Source: Candidatus Rokuibacteriota bacterium (GTDB lineage: Bacteria; Methylomirabilota; Methylomirabilia; Rokubacteriales; CSP1-6). Taken from it: DNA of 34,566 bases. Position numbers and translations under genes: made by a program. Shown here one piece after another: positions 25,931-34,025 of the stretch (positions are counted from its first letter, which is position 1; every line of letters begins with the position of its first letter). Below the pieces are notes generated by a model that ran no database searches, was not told the origin of the DNA, and was given only the letters and a program-made list of their open reading frames with translations. The stretch lies in assembly GCA_003220315.1 (NCBI GenBank), contig QHSA01000088.1, positions 1-34,566 of the forward strand. The letters run 5' to 3'.

Positions 25931-27574
25931 GTGATGAGGCGAGTTCTCTCACTCCTGGTCGTGGCTGCTCTCGCGGGCGCGGGCGTGTGGGCCTACCTCT
26001 ACACGCAGTCCATCGGTAACGCGCCGAAGTACAAGCTGGCGCGCGTCGAGCAGGGTCCCCTCACCGCCGCCGTCTCGGCGACCGGCAACCTCAACGCGGT
26101 CATCACCGTCCAGGTGGGCAGCCAGGTTTCGGGGCAGATCAAGGCGCTCTTCGTCGACTTCAACTCGATCGTGAAGAAGGGGCAGGTCGTCGCGCGCATC
26201 GACCCCGACATCTTCGAGGCGAAGGTCAACCAGGCGAAGGCCGACCTCGACTCCGCCAAGGCCGCGGTCCTCAACCAGCAGGCCCAGATCGAGCGGTCCC
26301 GCGCCGACGTCGACAACGCCCGCGCCGCGCACGCCGAGGCCAAGGCGCAGACGGCGAAGGCGCAGGTCGCCGTGGTGGACACCAAGCGCGATCTGGACCG
26401 GAAGACCGAGCTCTTCGCGCGGCAGCTCATCGCCAAGAGCGATCTCGACTCGTCCCAGGCCGCGTCCGACTCGGCGGGCGCCCAGCTCGACTCGGCGCGG
26501 GCTCACGAGCAGGCGCTCGCGTCCGCCATCCAGTCGGCGATCGCCCAGCTCAGGGTCGCCGAGGCGATGCTCGAGTCCGCACGGGCCCAGGTGGAGCAGA
26601 AAGACGCGGCGCTCAAGCAGGCTCAGGTCGACCTCGACCACACCACGATCAGCGCCCCGGTAGACGGGGTCGTCGTCTCGCGCCAGGTGGATGTCGGCCA
26701 GACGGTCGCCGCCAGCCTCCAGGCGCCGGTGCTCTTCACGATCGCCCAGGACCTGACAAAGATGCAGGTGGAGACGAGCGTGGACGAGGCGGACATCGGG
26801 CGCGTCAAGCTGAACGACCAGGCCACCTTCACGGTGGACGCGTTCCCCAACGAGACGTTCGTCGGTCGGGTCACGCAGATCCGGAAGGCGGCGCAGGTCG
26901 TCCAGAACGTGGTCACGTACACCGTCGTCGTCGCCGTCGACAACCCGTCGGGCAGGCTCCTGCCCGGCATGACGGCGAACGTGAAGCTCGTCGTCGCCGA
27001 GAAGTCGAGCGTGCTGAAGCTCCCGAACGCGGCGCTCAGGTTCCGGCCCGCCGGCGGTGACGCGGTGGTCCCGAGCGGGCCACCGGGGGGCGCGACGGCG
27101 AGCGGCCAGCCCTCACTCGAGCAGACGCGTGACTGGCTCGTCCGGGACCTCAAGCTCAGCGCGGACCAGCAGAAGAAGCTCGAGCCGATCCTCCAGGACA
27201 GTCGCAAGCAGTTCATGGCGCTCCAGTCCTCCGGGCTGGCGGAGCCCGACCGGCGCGCGCGAGCGCAGAAGCTCCGCGACGCGGCGCGCGTGAGGATTCG
27301 CGAGATCCTCACGCCGGAGCAACAGACCCGCTACGACGAGATGTCCGGCGTCTCGGGTGACGACCGGCGTGGCGGCGTCGCCGGCCGCGCCTGGCTCCTC
27401 GGCCCCGACGGGAAGCCTGCGCCGGTCCAGCTCACGCTCGGTCTCAGCGACGGGACCTTCACCGAAATCCTGCGCGGCGACCTGAAGGAGGGCCAGGAAG
27501 TCATCGTCGGCCTGGCTGGCGGTGCGGTCCGCGGCGCTCCCCAGCCGCAGAGCGGACCGCGCCTGAGACTGTAG
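25931..27574 (+). CDS. MacA-type periplasmic adaptor with a Spy/CpxP-like insertion
   Basis: Inner-membrane-anchored adaptor linking ABC permease and TolC channel. Starts with an N-terminal anchor ([21 protein letters not shown]), then the lipoyl/beta-barrel pattern [32 protein letters not shown] and a long coiled coil (about 90-235). The barrel returns with [33 protein letters not shown]. Residues about 393-473 are an insertion ahead of the membrane-proximal domain: [16 protein letters not shown] and [15 protein letters not shown], the LTxxQ repeats of Spy/CpxP-type periplasmic chaperones. The membrane-proximal domain resumes ([19 protein letters not shown], then EGQEVIVG). 547 residues, against about 370-400 for a usual MacA. 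GTG 25931 and ATG 25934 are adjacent start choices. Followed two bases later by the ATPase gene. Confidence 0.92.
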   Translation: MMRRVLSLLVVAALAGAGVWAYLYTQSIGNAPKYKLARVEQGPLTAAVSATGNLNAVITVQVGSQVSGQIKALFVDFNSIVKKGQVVARIDPDIFEAKVNQAKADLDSAKAAVLNQQAQIERSRADVDNARAAHAEAKAQTAKAQVAVVDTKRDLDRKTELFARQLIAKSDLDSSQAASDSAGAQLDSARAHEQALASAIQSAIAQLRVAEAMLESARAQVEQKDAALKQAQVDLDHTTISAPVDGVVVSRQVDVGQTVAASLQAPVLFTIAQDLTKMQVETSVDEADIGRVKLNDQATFTVDAFPNETFVGRVTQIRKAAQVVQNVVTYTVVVAVDNPSGRLLPGMTANVKLVVAEKSSVLKLPNAALRFRPAGGDAVVPSGPPGGATASGQPSLEQTRDWLVRDLKLSADQQKKLEPILQDSRKQFMALQSSGLAEPDRRARAQKLRDAARVRIREILTPEQQTRYDEMSGVSGDDRRGGVAGRAWLLGPDGKPAPVQLTLGLSDGTFTEILRGDLKEGQEVIVGLAGGAVRGAPQPQSGPRLRL

Positions 27575-27576
27575 TC

Positions 27577-28323
27577 ATGGCCGGACCGATCATCGCCGCC
27601 GAAGGCTTGACGAAGGACTACCACCTGGGGCCGTACACGGTCCACGCGCTCCGCGGGGTCACGGTGACGATCGAGCGCGGTGAGTTCGTCGCGGTGATGG
27701 GACCGTCGGGTTCCGGGAAGTCCACCTTCATGAACCTCCTCGGGTGCCTCGACACGCCGACCGCCGGTCGCTACGTCGTCGACGGCGAGGACGTTGCCGG
27801 CCTCTCCCCTGACGCGCTCGCGCGGATCCGGAACGCGAAGATCGGCTTCGTCTTCCAGCAGTTCAACCTCCTCCCCCGGACGACCGCCCTCGAGAACGTC
27901 GAGCTGCCCCTGCTCTACGCGGGTGTGTCCGCCCGCGACCGCCGCGCCCGCGCCCGGGCGCGCCTCGCCGCCGTGGCGCTCGCCGACCGTGAGGACCATC
28001 AGCCGAGCCAGCTCTCGGGCGGCCAGCAGCAGCGCGTCGCGATCGCCCGCGCGCTCGTCAACAATCCGGCCGTGATCCTCGCCGACGAGCCCACGGGCAA
28101 CCTCGATTCGCGCACCAGCGTCGAGGTGCTCACGCTCTTGCAACGGCTCAACCGCGAGGGTCTCACGATCGTCCTGGTCACCCACGAGCCCGACGTCGCC
28201 GCCTACGCGGGCCGTATCCTCTCCTTCAAGGACGGCCGGCTCCGCGGCGACGAGCGCGTCGCGTCGCCCCTCGACGCCGAGCGGGTCCTCGCCTCGCTCC
28301 CGGTGGACGAGGACGCCGCGTGA
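27577..28323 (+). CDS. ABC transporter ATP-binding protein, MacB/LolD type
   Basis: Cytoplasmic ATPase of the exporter. 248 residues with a full set of motifs: Walker [10 protein letters not shown] (residues 44-52 or so), Q-loop [21 protein letters not shown], signature [15 protein letters not shown], Walker [13 protein letters not shown] and switch histidine VTHEPD. The FNLLP stretch after the Q-loop is typical of the MacB/LolD/FtsE class of mechanotransmission ABC proteins. In E. coli MacB the ATPase and membrane parts are one protein; here they are separate genes that overlap by GTGA. Confidence 0.97.
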   Translation: MAGPIIAAEGLTKDYHLGPYTVHALRGVTVTIERGEFVAVMGPSGSGKSTFMNLLGCLDTPTAGRYVVDGEDVAGLSPDALARIRNAKIGFVFQQFNLLPRTTALENVELPLLYAGVSARDRRARARARLAAVALADREDHQPSQLSGGQQQRVAIARALVNNPAVILADEPTGNLDSRTSVEVLTLLQRLNREGLTIVLVTHEPDVAAYAGRILSFKDGRLRGDERVASPLDAERVLASLPVDEDAA

Positions 28324-29552
28324 GCGTCTGGCAGAGCGTTCGCATCGCCGTCCGCGCGCTGCGCGTCAACACGCTCAGGAGCGCCCTCACGATGCTCGGC
28401 ATCATCATCGGTGTCTCCGCCGTCATCGCGATGGTCGGCGTGGGCGCGGGCGCCCAGGCGCGGGTCGCCGAGCAGATCCAGAGCCTGGGGTCGAACCTCA
28501 TCATCGCGCTGTCGGGCAGCGTCACCTCGAGCGGCATTCGCCTCGGCACCGGGAGCCAGCTCACGATCTCGGAGGACGACGCGAGCGCGATCGCGCGTGA
28601 GGTTCCGTCGGTCCAGGTCGCCGCGCCCGCGGTCCGCGGGACCGCGCAGGTCGTCTACGGGAACCTCAACTGGTCGACCGTGATCCAGGGCGTCACGCCC
28701 GATTACTTCGAGGCGCGCGACTGGCCCGCGGTGGACGGCCGGCAGATCAGCGTCGAGGACGTGGACGGCGCCACGAAAGTTGCCCTCGTGGGCCAGACGA
28801 CGGCGCTCAACCTCTTCGGCGAGGCGGAGCCCACCGGCCAGATCATCCGGATCAAGAAGGTCCCCTTCACGGTGATCGGCATGCTCGACCGCAAGGGCCA
28901 GAGCTCGTGGGGCCAGGACCAGGACGACATCATCATGATCCCGATCTCGACCGCGAAGAAGAAGGTCCTCGGCACGAGCCAGGCGAGCCCGAGATCGGTC
29001 GGATCGATCTCGATCAAGATCCGTCCGGGCGAGGACATGGCCGAGGCCGAGAATCAGATCCGGGCGCTCCTGCGCCAGCGCCACCGGTTGCAGCCGTTCC
29101 AGGACGACGACTTCTGGCTACGGAACCTCTCCGAGGTTCTCCAGACGCAGGAGGAGTCGTCGAGGGTGATGACCTATCTCCTGGCCGCGATCGCGTCGGT
29201 CTCCCTGCTCGTCGGTGGCATCGGCATCATGAACATCATGCTGGTCTCGGTCACGGAGCGGACGCGCGAGATCGGCCTGCGGATGGCGGTCGGCGCCCGG
29301 CGGCGTCACATCCTGCTCCAGTTCCTGATCGAGGCCGTCACGCTCTCGCTGATCGGCGGGATCGCCGGCATCGCGCTCGGCCTCAGCGGCTCGCGCGCGA
29401 TCAGTTACTTCGCCGAGTGGCGCACCCTCGTCGCGCCGGAAGCCATCGTGCTCGCCTTCGGCTTCGCCGCCGGCATCGGGATCTTCTTCGGCTTCTATCC
29501 GGCCCGCAAGGCCTCCCGCCTGGACCCCATCGAAGCGCTCCGCTACGAGTAG
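28320..29552 (+). CDS. MacB/FtsX-type ABC transporter permease
   Basis: Membrane part of the exporter. The GTG start overlaps the ATPase stop. 410 residues: first membrane helix [21 protein letters not shown] (about 22-42), a large periplasmic MacB-core domain (about 50-280, including [21 protein letters not shown] and [20 protein letters not shown]), then three helices at the C-terminus ([45 protein letters not shown], and later [12 protein letters not shown] and [21 protein letters not shown]). It ends [17 protein letters not shown], the standard ending of this family. The cargo (macrolide, peptide, lipoprotein or other) cannot be inferred. Confidence 0.96.
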   Translation: MSVWQSVRIAVRALRVNTLRSALTMLGIIIGVSAVIAMVGVGAGAQARVAEQIQSLGSNLIIALSGSVTSSGIRLGTGSQLTISEDDASAIAREVPSVQVAAPAVRGTAQVVYGNLNWSTVIQGVTPDYFEARDWPAVDGRQISVEDVDGATKVALVGQTTALNLFGEAEPTGQIIRIKKVPFTVIGMLDRKGQSSWGQDQDDIIMIPISTAKKKVLGTSQASPRSVGSISIKIRPGEDMAEAENQIRALLRQRHRLQPFQDDDFWLRNLSEVLQTQEESSRVMTYLLAAIASVSLLVGGIGIMNIMLVSVTERTREIGLRMAVGARRRHILLQFLIEAVTLSLIGGIAGIALGLSGSRAISYFAEWRTLVAPEAIVLAFGFAAGIGIFFGFYPARKASRLDPIEALRYE

Positions 29553-29698
29553 CGGGGCCAAAGAGGCGCGGGCGGTCGGCCCTCCTCGACCACGCTAGCA
29601 CTCGGCACGCGAGACTCGTCGATCGGTCTGTGGCGAAGCGACGCCCAGAAGACACGGGTCTCGGAGGGCCGGCCGCTCCGCGCCTTCGCTGGCCCCGC
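29552..29698. repeat. 147-bp element with long imperfect terminal inverted repeats
   Basis: In the 201-base gap after the exporter operon. The left arm 29554-29585 (GGGGCCAAAGAGGCGCGG, then GCGGTCGGCCCTCC) and the right arm 29663-29696 (GGAGGGCCGGCCGCTCCGCG, then CCTTCGCTGGCCCC) are near-complementary, with blocks GGGGCCA, GGCGCGG, CGG and CGGCCCTCC matching. Two more pairs flank the arms. The 77-base interior has smaller dyads (CTCG/CGAG; CCAC/GTGG). No clear target-site duplication. It may be a MITE-like element, a structured RNA or an elaborate terminator. The remaining bases up to 29753 hold only a short AAGG before the next start. Confidence 0.55.
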
Positions 29699-29753
29699 CA
29701 CTCGGAGCCGAAGGCTTCGTCGGCCTCCCGGCGCCTGTTATCTTCTAAGGACG

Positions 29754-30221
29754 ATGGAGCGCGCGCGCAAACGCCTGGCGAAGCGCAAGCGCCCGCGTGC
29801 CCCGCGGCGCCCGACCCGCGTCGCGACGCCGCGACCGACGCCGGCGGAGAAGCGACTGCTCGGCCTCTCGCGCGAGATCGCGCGGCTGCCGCTCGCGGCG
29901 GCGCTCGGGAAGCTCGCCGCCGCCTGGGCGCCCGGCGGGCCCCTCCTCTACGAGGTGGCCACCGCCTGGACCGAGAGCCGCGGCAACAAGACGTCCGCGC
30001 TGGCGCTCGCGTGGGCGCGTGAGCAGGTGCGCCTCTCCCTGCAGGAGATCATCGAGGCGACGCCGAAAGACAAGCGCGGCCGCATCGAAGCCACGCCCGA
30101 GACCCTCGCCTGGGTCGTGCTGGCCGGGTGCGAGGCGCTCGCCCACGAGCCGCCGTCGGCGGTCGCCGACCGGGTCCACGCGCTGCTCGAGCTCACGGGC
30201 CACGCCGCGCCGGGCGACTGA
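29754..30221 (+). CDS. hypothetical protein, basic N-terminal tail and helical domain
   Basis: Not recognised. 155 residues. The first 33 residues are extremely basic and proline-rich (KRLAKRKRPRAPRRPTRVATP), as in nucleic-acid-binding tails. The rest looks all-helical and soluble: EKRLLGLSREIARLPLAAAL, VRLSLQEIIEATPKDKRGRIEATP and LAWVVLAGCEALAHEPPSAVADRVHALLELTG. The last stretch resembles the ligand-side helices of TetR-type regulators, but there is no helix-turn-helix, so I do not call it one. The ATG has TAAGG six bases upstream. Its 3' end overlaps the convergent DUF4149-like gene by 29 bases. Confidence 0.62.
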   Translation: MERARKRLAKRKRPRAPRRPTRVATPRPTPAEKRLLGLSREIARLPLAAALGKLAAAWAPGGPLLYEVATAWTESRGNKTSALALAWAREQVRLSLQEIIEATPKDKRGRIEATPETLAWVVLAGCEALAHEPPSAVADRVHALLELTGHAAPGD

Positions 30222-30648
30222 GGGCCTCCAGCACGAGGAAGGCGGCGCCCGTCAGCATGGCCGCGGTGTTGAGCTGGACGGCCGAGCGGTGGGCACGCGC
30301 GAACGCCGTGTCGTCACCGGCGCGCCGCGCCGCCTCGGCGCGCGGCATGGCGACCGTCGCCGCCCAGACCAGGAGCCCGCACATCGCCCCACAGAGCGCC
30401 CCGCCGATGAGGGGGCGCGCCCGCCCTTCCCTGCCCGAGAGCACCTGGACGACGCAGGCGACGACCGCCATCCCGCAGAGGACGAGCCCCCAGTCGTAAT
30501 AGCGCGGCAGGACGGCGGCGACGGCTTGGCCCGCGACCGCACGGTCGATCGTGCGGAAGACGAGCGGCGCGACGCCGAAGGAGAAGAAGGCCATGATCCC
30601 GAGCCAGCCGGCGATCGCGACGACGGCGAGGCTCCGGAGGATCCTCAT
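30193..30648 (-). CDS. DUF4149/TMEM205-like integral membrane protein
   Basis: 151 residues from ATG 30648, with four membrane helices: SLAVVAIAGWLGIMAFFSFGVAPLVF, YYDWGLVLCGMAVVACVVQVL, PLIGGALCGAMCGLLVWAATVAM and AVQLNTAAMLTGAAFLVLEAL. FFSFGVAPLVFRTIDRAVAGQAVAAVLPRYY matches the F-x-GVAP...LP-x-YY pattern of the DUF4149 group; the function is not known. The track's 38-residue N-terminal extension is upstream of the promoter and is not used. The promoter places the start of transcription about three bases before the ATG, so the message is probably leaderless. Confidence 0.82.
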   Translation of the reverse strand: MRILRSLAVVAIAGWLGIMAFFSFGVAPLVFRTIDRAVAGQAVAAVLPRYYDWGLVLCGMAVVACVVQVLSGREGRARPLIGGALCGAMCGLLVWAATVAMPRAEAARRAGDDTAFARAHRSAVQLNTAAMLTGAAFLVLEALSRPARRGP

Positions 30649-30657
30649 AGCGGGAGG

Positions 30658-30686
30658 AGCATCGGCGAAGCGTCGGGGCGTGTCAA
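30658..30686 (-). promoter_or_regulatory. promoter of the DUF4149-like gene
   Basis: Perfect TTGACA (30681-30686), 17-base spacer, GATGCT (30658-30663) on the minus strand; only nine bases then separate the -10 from the ATG. It shares the palindrome GTCAAGTTGAC with the plus-strand promoter next to it. Confidence 0.45.
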
Positions 30687-30687
30687 G

Positions 30688-30716
30688 TTGACGGGGTCCG
30701 CCCCCGGCGGTACAGT
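30688..30716 (+). promoter_or_regulatory. promoter of the TPR protein gene
   Basis: TTGACG (30688-30693), 17-base spacer, TACAGT (30711-30716). Eight bases later comes the ATG at 30725 and there is no Shine-Dalgarno, so the message should be leaderless. The -35 boxes of the two divergent promoters form one 11-base palindrome, GTCAAGTTGAC (30682-30692). Confidence 0.6.
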
Positions 30717-30724
30717 GCCGAGCG

Positions 30725-31453
30725 ATGCTCGCCCGTCTGGCGCTCCTCGGGCTGCTGCTCATCCCCCTTCAAGCGTCCGCGGAGACCCCGGCCGCCGAGG
30801 CGCGGACGCTCCTCACGCGCTACCACGAGGACCTGACGGCGATCGACCGCGCGCGCAACCTGCTCGAGGCCGCGGTCGTGCGTGAGAGCGAGGTCGACAC
30901 GACCATCATGCTCTCCTACGTGAGCTTCCTCTGGGGCGACGTCCGCGCGACGACGACCGAGGAGAAGCTCGCCGCATACGCGCGCGGCCGTGAGCTCGGC
31001 CGGCGCGCGGTGGAGCTCGCGCCGCGGAACCACGACGCGCACCTCTGGTACGCGATCAACACGGGCCGTTGGGGCCAGACGAAGGGCGTGCTCCGCTCGC
31101 TCTTCCTCCTCCCGACCGTCCGCGAAGAGATCCAGATTCTCCTGCAGCTCAACCCGCGCTCCGTACGCGCCCACTCCCTGGCCGGCAACGTCGCCATGGA
31201 GGTGCCGGGACTCTTCGGGGGCGACAAGGAAAAGGCGGAGGAGCACTTCAAGAAGGGGCTCGCGATCGATCCGAAGTTCACCGTGCTTCGGATCGACCTC
31301 GCTCGGCTGTACCTTGTCACCGGCCGCTACGCCGAGGCGCGCGGCGAGCTCCAGCAGGTGATCGCCGAGACCGCGCCGACGAACGTCGCCGACTGGACCG
31401 TGAAGGATCTGCCACGCGCGCGAAAGCTCCTCGAGTCCATCAAAGACAAGTAG
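30725..31453 (+). CDS. exported TPR protein, TatT/RMDN-like
   Basis: 242 residues with a signal peptide (ARLALLGLLLIPLQASA, probable cut after ASA). The mature part is tetratricopeptide-like helices: EEKLAAYARGRELGRRAVELAPRNHDAHLWYAINTGRWGQ, then REEIQILLQLNPRSVRAHSLAGNVAMEVPGLFGGDKEKAEEHFKKGLAIDPKF as two stretches and LARLYLVTGRYAEARGELQQVI. The block around HLWYAINTGRWGQTKG resembles the TatT component of TRAP-associated proteins (Treponema) and eukaryotic RMDN proteins. No TRAP transporter genes are nearby, so a transport role is not supported by context. A periplasmic protein-interaction role is the safe reading. nth follows immediately after the stop. Confidence 0.85.
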   Translation: MLARLALLGLLLIPLQASAETPAAEARTLLTRYHEDLTAIDRARNLLEAAVVRESEVDTTIMLSYVSFLWGDVRATTTEEKLAAYARGRELGRRAVELAPRNHDAHLWYAINTGRWGQTKGVLRSLFLLPTVREEIQILLQLNPRSVRAHSLAGNVAMEVPGLFGGDKEKAEEHFKKGLAIDPKFTVLRIDLARLYLVTGRYAEARGELQQVIAETAPTNVADWTVKDLPRARKLLESIKDK

Positions 31454-31455
31454 CG

Positions 31456-32097
31456 ATCGCAGAGGTCATCCGGCGCCTCCGGTCCACGGCGCCGCGGTGG
31501 AACCCGACCGCCCTCGCGGTCATCGCCGACCGGAGCCGCGACCCTTTCTGCGTCCTCATCGCGTGCATCCTGTCGCTGCGCACCCAGGACACGACGACGG
31601 GCCCGGCCTCCGAGCGGCTCTTCGCCGTCGCCGACACGCCCGACGCCATGCTGGCCCTCTCGCCCCGCCAGATCGAGACCCTCATCTATCCGGTCGGCTT
31701 CTACCGGACGAAAGCCCGGGTCATCCTGGGAATCTGCCGCGACCTCCTCGAGCGCTTCGGGGGGCGCGTGCCCGACGAGATCGACGCGCTCCTCAGGCTG
31801 AAGGGTGTCGGGCGGAAGACCGCCAACCTGGTCGTGACGATGGGCTACGGCAAGCCGGGGATCTGCGTCGACACCCACGTGCACCGGATCTCCAACCGCC
31901 TCGGATACGTGCGGACGCGGACGCCCGAGGAGACCGAGATGGCGCTCCGGGCCAAGCTCCCGAAGCGATACTGGATCGGCTACAACGACCTCCTCGTCGC
32001 CTTCGGCCAGAACGTCTGCACGCCGATCTCGCCCCGGTGCTCCACGTGTGCCGTGCGGGCGCTCTGCCGGCGGGTCGGCGTCAAGAGCTCGCGTTAG
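31456..32097 (+). CDS. nth: endonuclease III (start codon uncertain)
   Basis: Base-excision repair glycosylase/AP lyase for oxidised pyrimidines. Motifs: FCVLIACILSLRTQDTTT, helix-hairpin-helix LKGVGRKTANLVV containing the catalytic Lys, CVDTHVHRISNR with the catalytic Asp, and the 4Fe-4S loop C-x6-C-x2-C-x5-C (CTPISPRCSTCAVRALC). About 213 residues if it begins at ATC 31456. The homologous part clearly begins at AEVIRRLRSTAPRWNP, but there is no ATG, GTG or TTG in any frame between the TPR stop (31451-31453) and 31493; the track ORF runs far back into the TPR gene in a shadow frame. The next in-frame ATG would remove conserved sequence. The 3' end overlaps nfo by four bases. Confidence 0.92.
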   Translation: MAEVIRRLRSTAPRWNPTALAVIADRSRDPFCVLIACILSLRTQDTTTGPASERLFAVADTPDAMLALSPRQIETLIYPVGFYRTKARVILGICRDLLERFGGRVPDEIDALLRLKGVGRKTANLVVTMGYGKPGICVDTHVHRISNRLGYVRTRTPEETEMALRAKLPKRYWIGYNDLLVAFGQNVCTPISPRCSTCAVRALCRRVGVKSSR

Positions 32098-32960
32098 CCG
32101 CGTCTGCGCAGGGCTCGGAGGAGGGCGAGGTTACGTCGATCGGCAACGGGCTCGGGCTCCTTCGGGGTCTCGAGCACCTTCGGGACCTGTCGGAACCGTC
32201 GGTCCCGCAGTAACCGCCTGAACGGTAGCCGCCCGAGGTATCCCCGCCCGATGTGCTCGTGACGGTCGAGCCCCGAGTCGAGCGGCGCCCTGGCGTCGTT
32301 CAGATGAAACGCGAGCACGCGCTCGAGGCCGACGGCCTCGCGGCACTCACCGAGCGCCCGCCGGTAGCCCGCCTCGCTCCTGACGTCGTAGCCCGCGGCG
32401 AAGAGGTGGCAGGTGTCGACGCAGACCCCGACCCGCTCGGGGCGCGCCGCACGCGCCAGGAGCGCTCCCAACTCTTCGAACGTCCGCCCGATAGAATGGC
32501 CCGCGCCCGCAGTGTTCTCGAGCGCGATCCTGACCGTGTAACCCGGTGTCCGCCGTGTCACCTCGTCGAGGGCGGCCACGACCCGTGCCAGGCCCGAGGC
32601 GACGCCGGCCCCCAGATGCGACCCGGGGTGAACGACGACGCAGGAGAGATCCAGCCTCTCCGCGCGCTCGAGCTCGTCGGTGAAGGCGTCCACGGCCCGG
32701 CGCCAGGCGGCGTCATCCGGCGCGCCGAGATTGATCAGGTAGCTCGCGTGGGCGAAGACGTGGCGGATGCCCGTCTGCCGGCGCGCCGCGTGAAAGGCGC
32801 GGACCTCCGCGTCCGTCAGCGGCGGGGCGTGCCACTGGCGCTGGTTCCTCAGGAAGAGCTGCACGGCGCCGCAGTCGAGCGCCCGTCCGCGCTCGAGGGC
32901 GCGGTGGAGGCCGCCCGCGATCGACATGTGGGCGCCGAGCTCGTCGCGCGGCCGGGCCAT
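32094..32960 (-). CDS. nfo: endonuclease IV (AP endonuclease)
   Basis: Zinc-dependent AP endonuclease that nicks 5' of abasic sites; it can process what Nth leaves. From ATG 32960 it has 288 residues, the family norm, beginning near the conserved GAHMSIAGGLHRAL. Metal-site and barrel motifs: FLRNQRQW, HASYLINLG, VVHPGSHLGAG, IALENTAGAGHSIG, GVCVDTCHLFAAGYD and HLNDARAPLDSGLDRHEHIGRGYLG. The longer track ORF (ATG 33011) would run across the promoter of the divergent diiron gene and adds non-conserved residues, so I reject it. Convergent with nth, with the stop codons interleaved (TTAG). Confidence 0.94.
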   Translation of the reverse strand: MARPRDELGAHMSIAGGLHRALERGRALDCGAVQLFLRNQRQWHAPPLTDAEVRAFHAARRQTGIRHVFAHASYLINLGAPDDAAWRRAVDAFTDELERAERLDLSCVVVHPGSHLGAGVASGLARVVAALDEVTRRTPGYTVRIALENTAGAGHSIGRTFEELGALLARAARPERVGVCVDTCHLFAAGYDVRSEAGYRRALGECREAVGLERVLAFHLNDARAPLDSGLDRHEHIGRGYLGRLPFRRLLRDRRFRQVPKVLETPKEPEPVADRRNLALLRALRRRG

Positions 32961-32985
32961 GGCGCCGAGCGTAGCACGCGCCGCC

Positions 32986-33014
32986 TTGACCCCGCGGTGC
33001 CCCGACGACATAAT
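32986..33014 (+). promoter_or_regulatory. promoter of the diiron protein gene
   Basis: TTGACC (32986-32991), 17-base spacer, CATAAT (33009-33014, five of six). Transcription near 33021 gives an approximately 33-base leader with the AAGGAG site. Confidence 0.65.
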
Positions 33015-33053
33015 GCCGAGGAATCACCGACCGGGCGCTGGAAGGAGATCGGC

Positions 33054-34025
33054 ATGGAGCCGCGCGCGATCGCGTCGTCGTTCACCACGATGTTCACGTT
33101 CGACTACGGCATGGCCGAGGCCGACATGCGGCGGCTCTACGAGAACGCGAAGCGGGACCAGTGGAACGCCGCGCGCGACATTCCCTGGTCCACTCCACCA
33201 CCGTCCGACGGTCGGGCGATCGCCGACGAGCTCATCGACATCTACGGGAGCGCGCTCTGGGACCGGTTGCCGGAGGCCGAGCGCGTCCAGCTCAACCGGC
33301 GAATCGCCGCATGGCGTCTCTCGGCCCTCATGCACGGGGAGCAGGGCGCGCTCCTCGCCACGAGCCAGCTCGTCGACATCGTCAAAGGCGCCGACGCGAA
33401 GTTCTTCCAGGCGACACAGGTCATGGACGAGGCGCGCCACAACGAGGTCCTCGACCGGTACATCACCGAGCGCCTGGACAATCGGAAATACCCGATCCCC
33501 GCCAACGCCCGCGACGTCTTCGACTCCATCCTGGGCGAGAGCCGGTGGTACGTGAAGACGATCGGGCTCCAGCTCGTGGCCGAGACCTTTGCCGTCGCGC
33601 TGTTCAAGATGATGGCGGAGAGCGCGCGCGACCCGGTCCTCGAGGCGGTCTGCCGCCGGATCCTCCAGGACGAATCGCGGCACATGGGCTTCGGCATGCT
33701 CGCCCTGCCCGAGGTGGTCCACGGGGCGTCCCCCGGCGAGCGCCGCGAGCTCGAGGACTACACGTGCTTCGCCGTCGAGAAGACGCTCACGGGCTTCTTC
33801 CCGCGCGAGGCCTACGAGGACGCGGGGTTCAGCCGGGCCGAGATCGAGGAGGCCAAGCGCTACCGTCGTGACGTCGCGGCGCGGAACGACTACGCGCCGT
33901 TTCGCAAGCTCTTCAAACGTGACATGCACGCCTCGATGGTCGCGAACCTCGCGCGCCTGGGGCTCCTGACGGAGCGCGTCCGACCGAAGCTCGCGAAGCT
34001 CGGCGTCACCCTGCCGGCGAACTGA
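33054..34025 (+). CDS. ferritin-like diiron protein (possible oxygenase/desaturase-type)
   Basis: I start it at ATG 33054, which has AAGGAG eight bases upstream, giving 323 residues; the 590-residue track ORF is an extension antisense to nfo. The diiron signature is complete: E96 (MHGEQGA), E126-x-x-H129 (MDEARHNE), E177 (LVAETFA) and E207-x-x-H210 (QDESRHMGFG), two E...ExxH sets on a four-helix bundle. This is the ferritin-like/RNR R2-like arrangement used by oxygenases, acyl-ACP desaturases and amine oxygenases such as AurF. No cargo or redox partner is encoded beside it, so the substrate is open. Soluble; no signal peptide. The 3' end overlaps the SRPBCC gene. Confidence 0.88.
   Translation: MEPRAIASSFTTMFTFDYGMAEADMRRLYENAKRDQWNAARDIPWSTPPPSDGRAIADELIDIYGSALWDRLPEAERVQLNRRIAAWRLSALMHGEQGALLATSQLVDIVKGADAKFFQATQVMDEARHNEVLDRYITERLDNRKYPIPANARDVFDSILGESRWYVKTIGLQLVAETFAVALFKMMAESARDPVLEAVCRRILQDESRHMGFGMLALPEVVHGASPGERRELEDYTCFAVEKTLTGFFPREAYEDAGFSRAEIEEAKRYRRDVAARNDYAPFRKLFKRDMHASMVANLARLGLLTERVRPKLAKLGVTLPAN

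Noticed and set aside
32253-33053. N-terminal extension of the diiron ORF
   Set aside because: Antisense to nfo and lies upstream of a strong promoter and AAGGAG site that fix the start at 33054.
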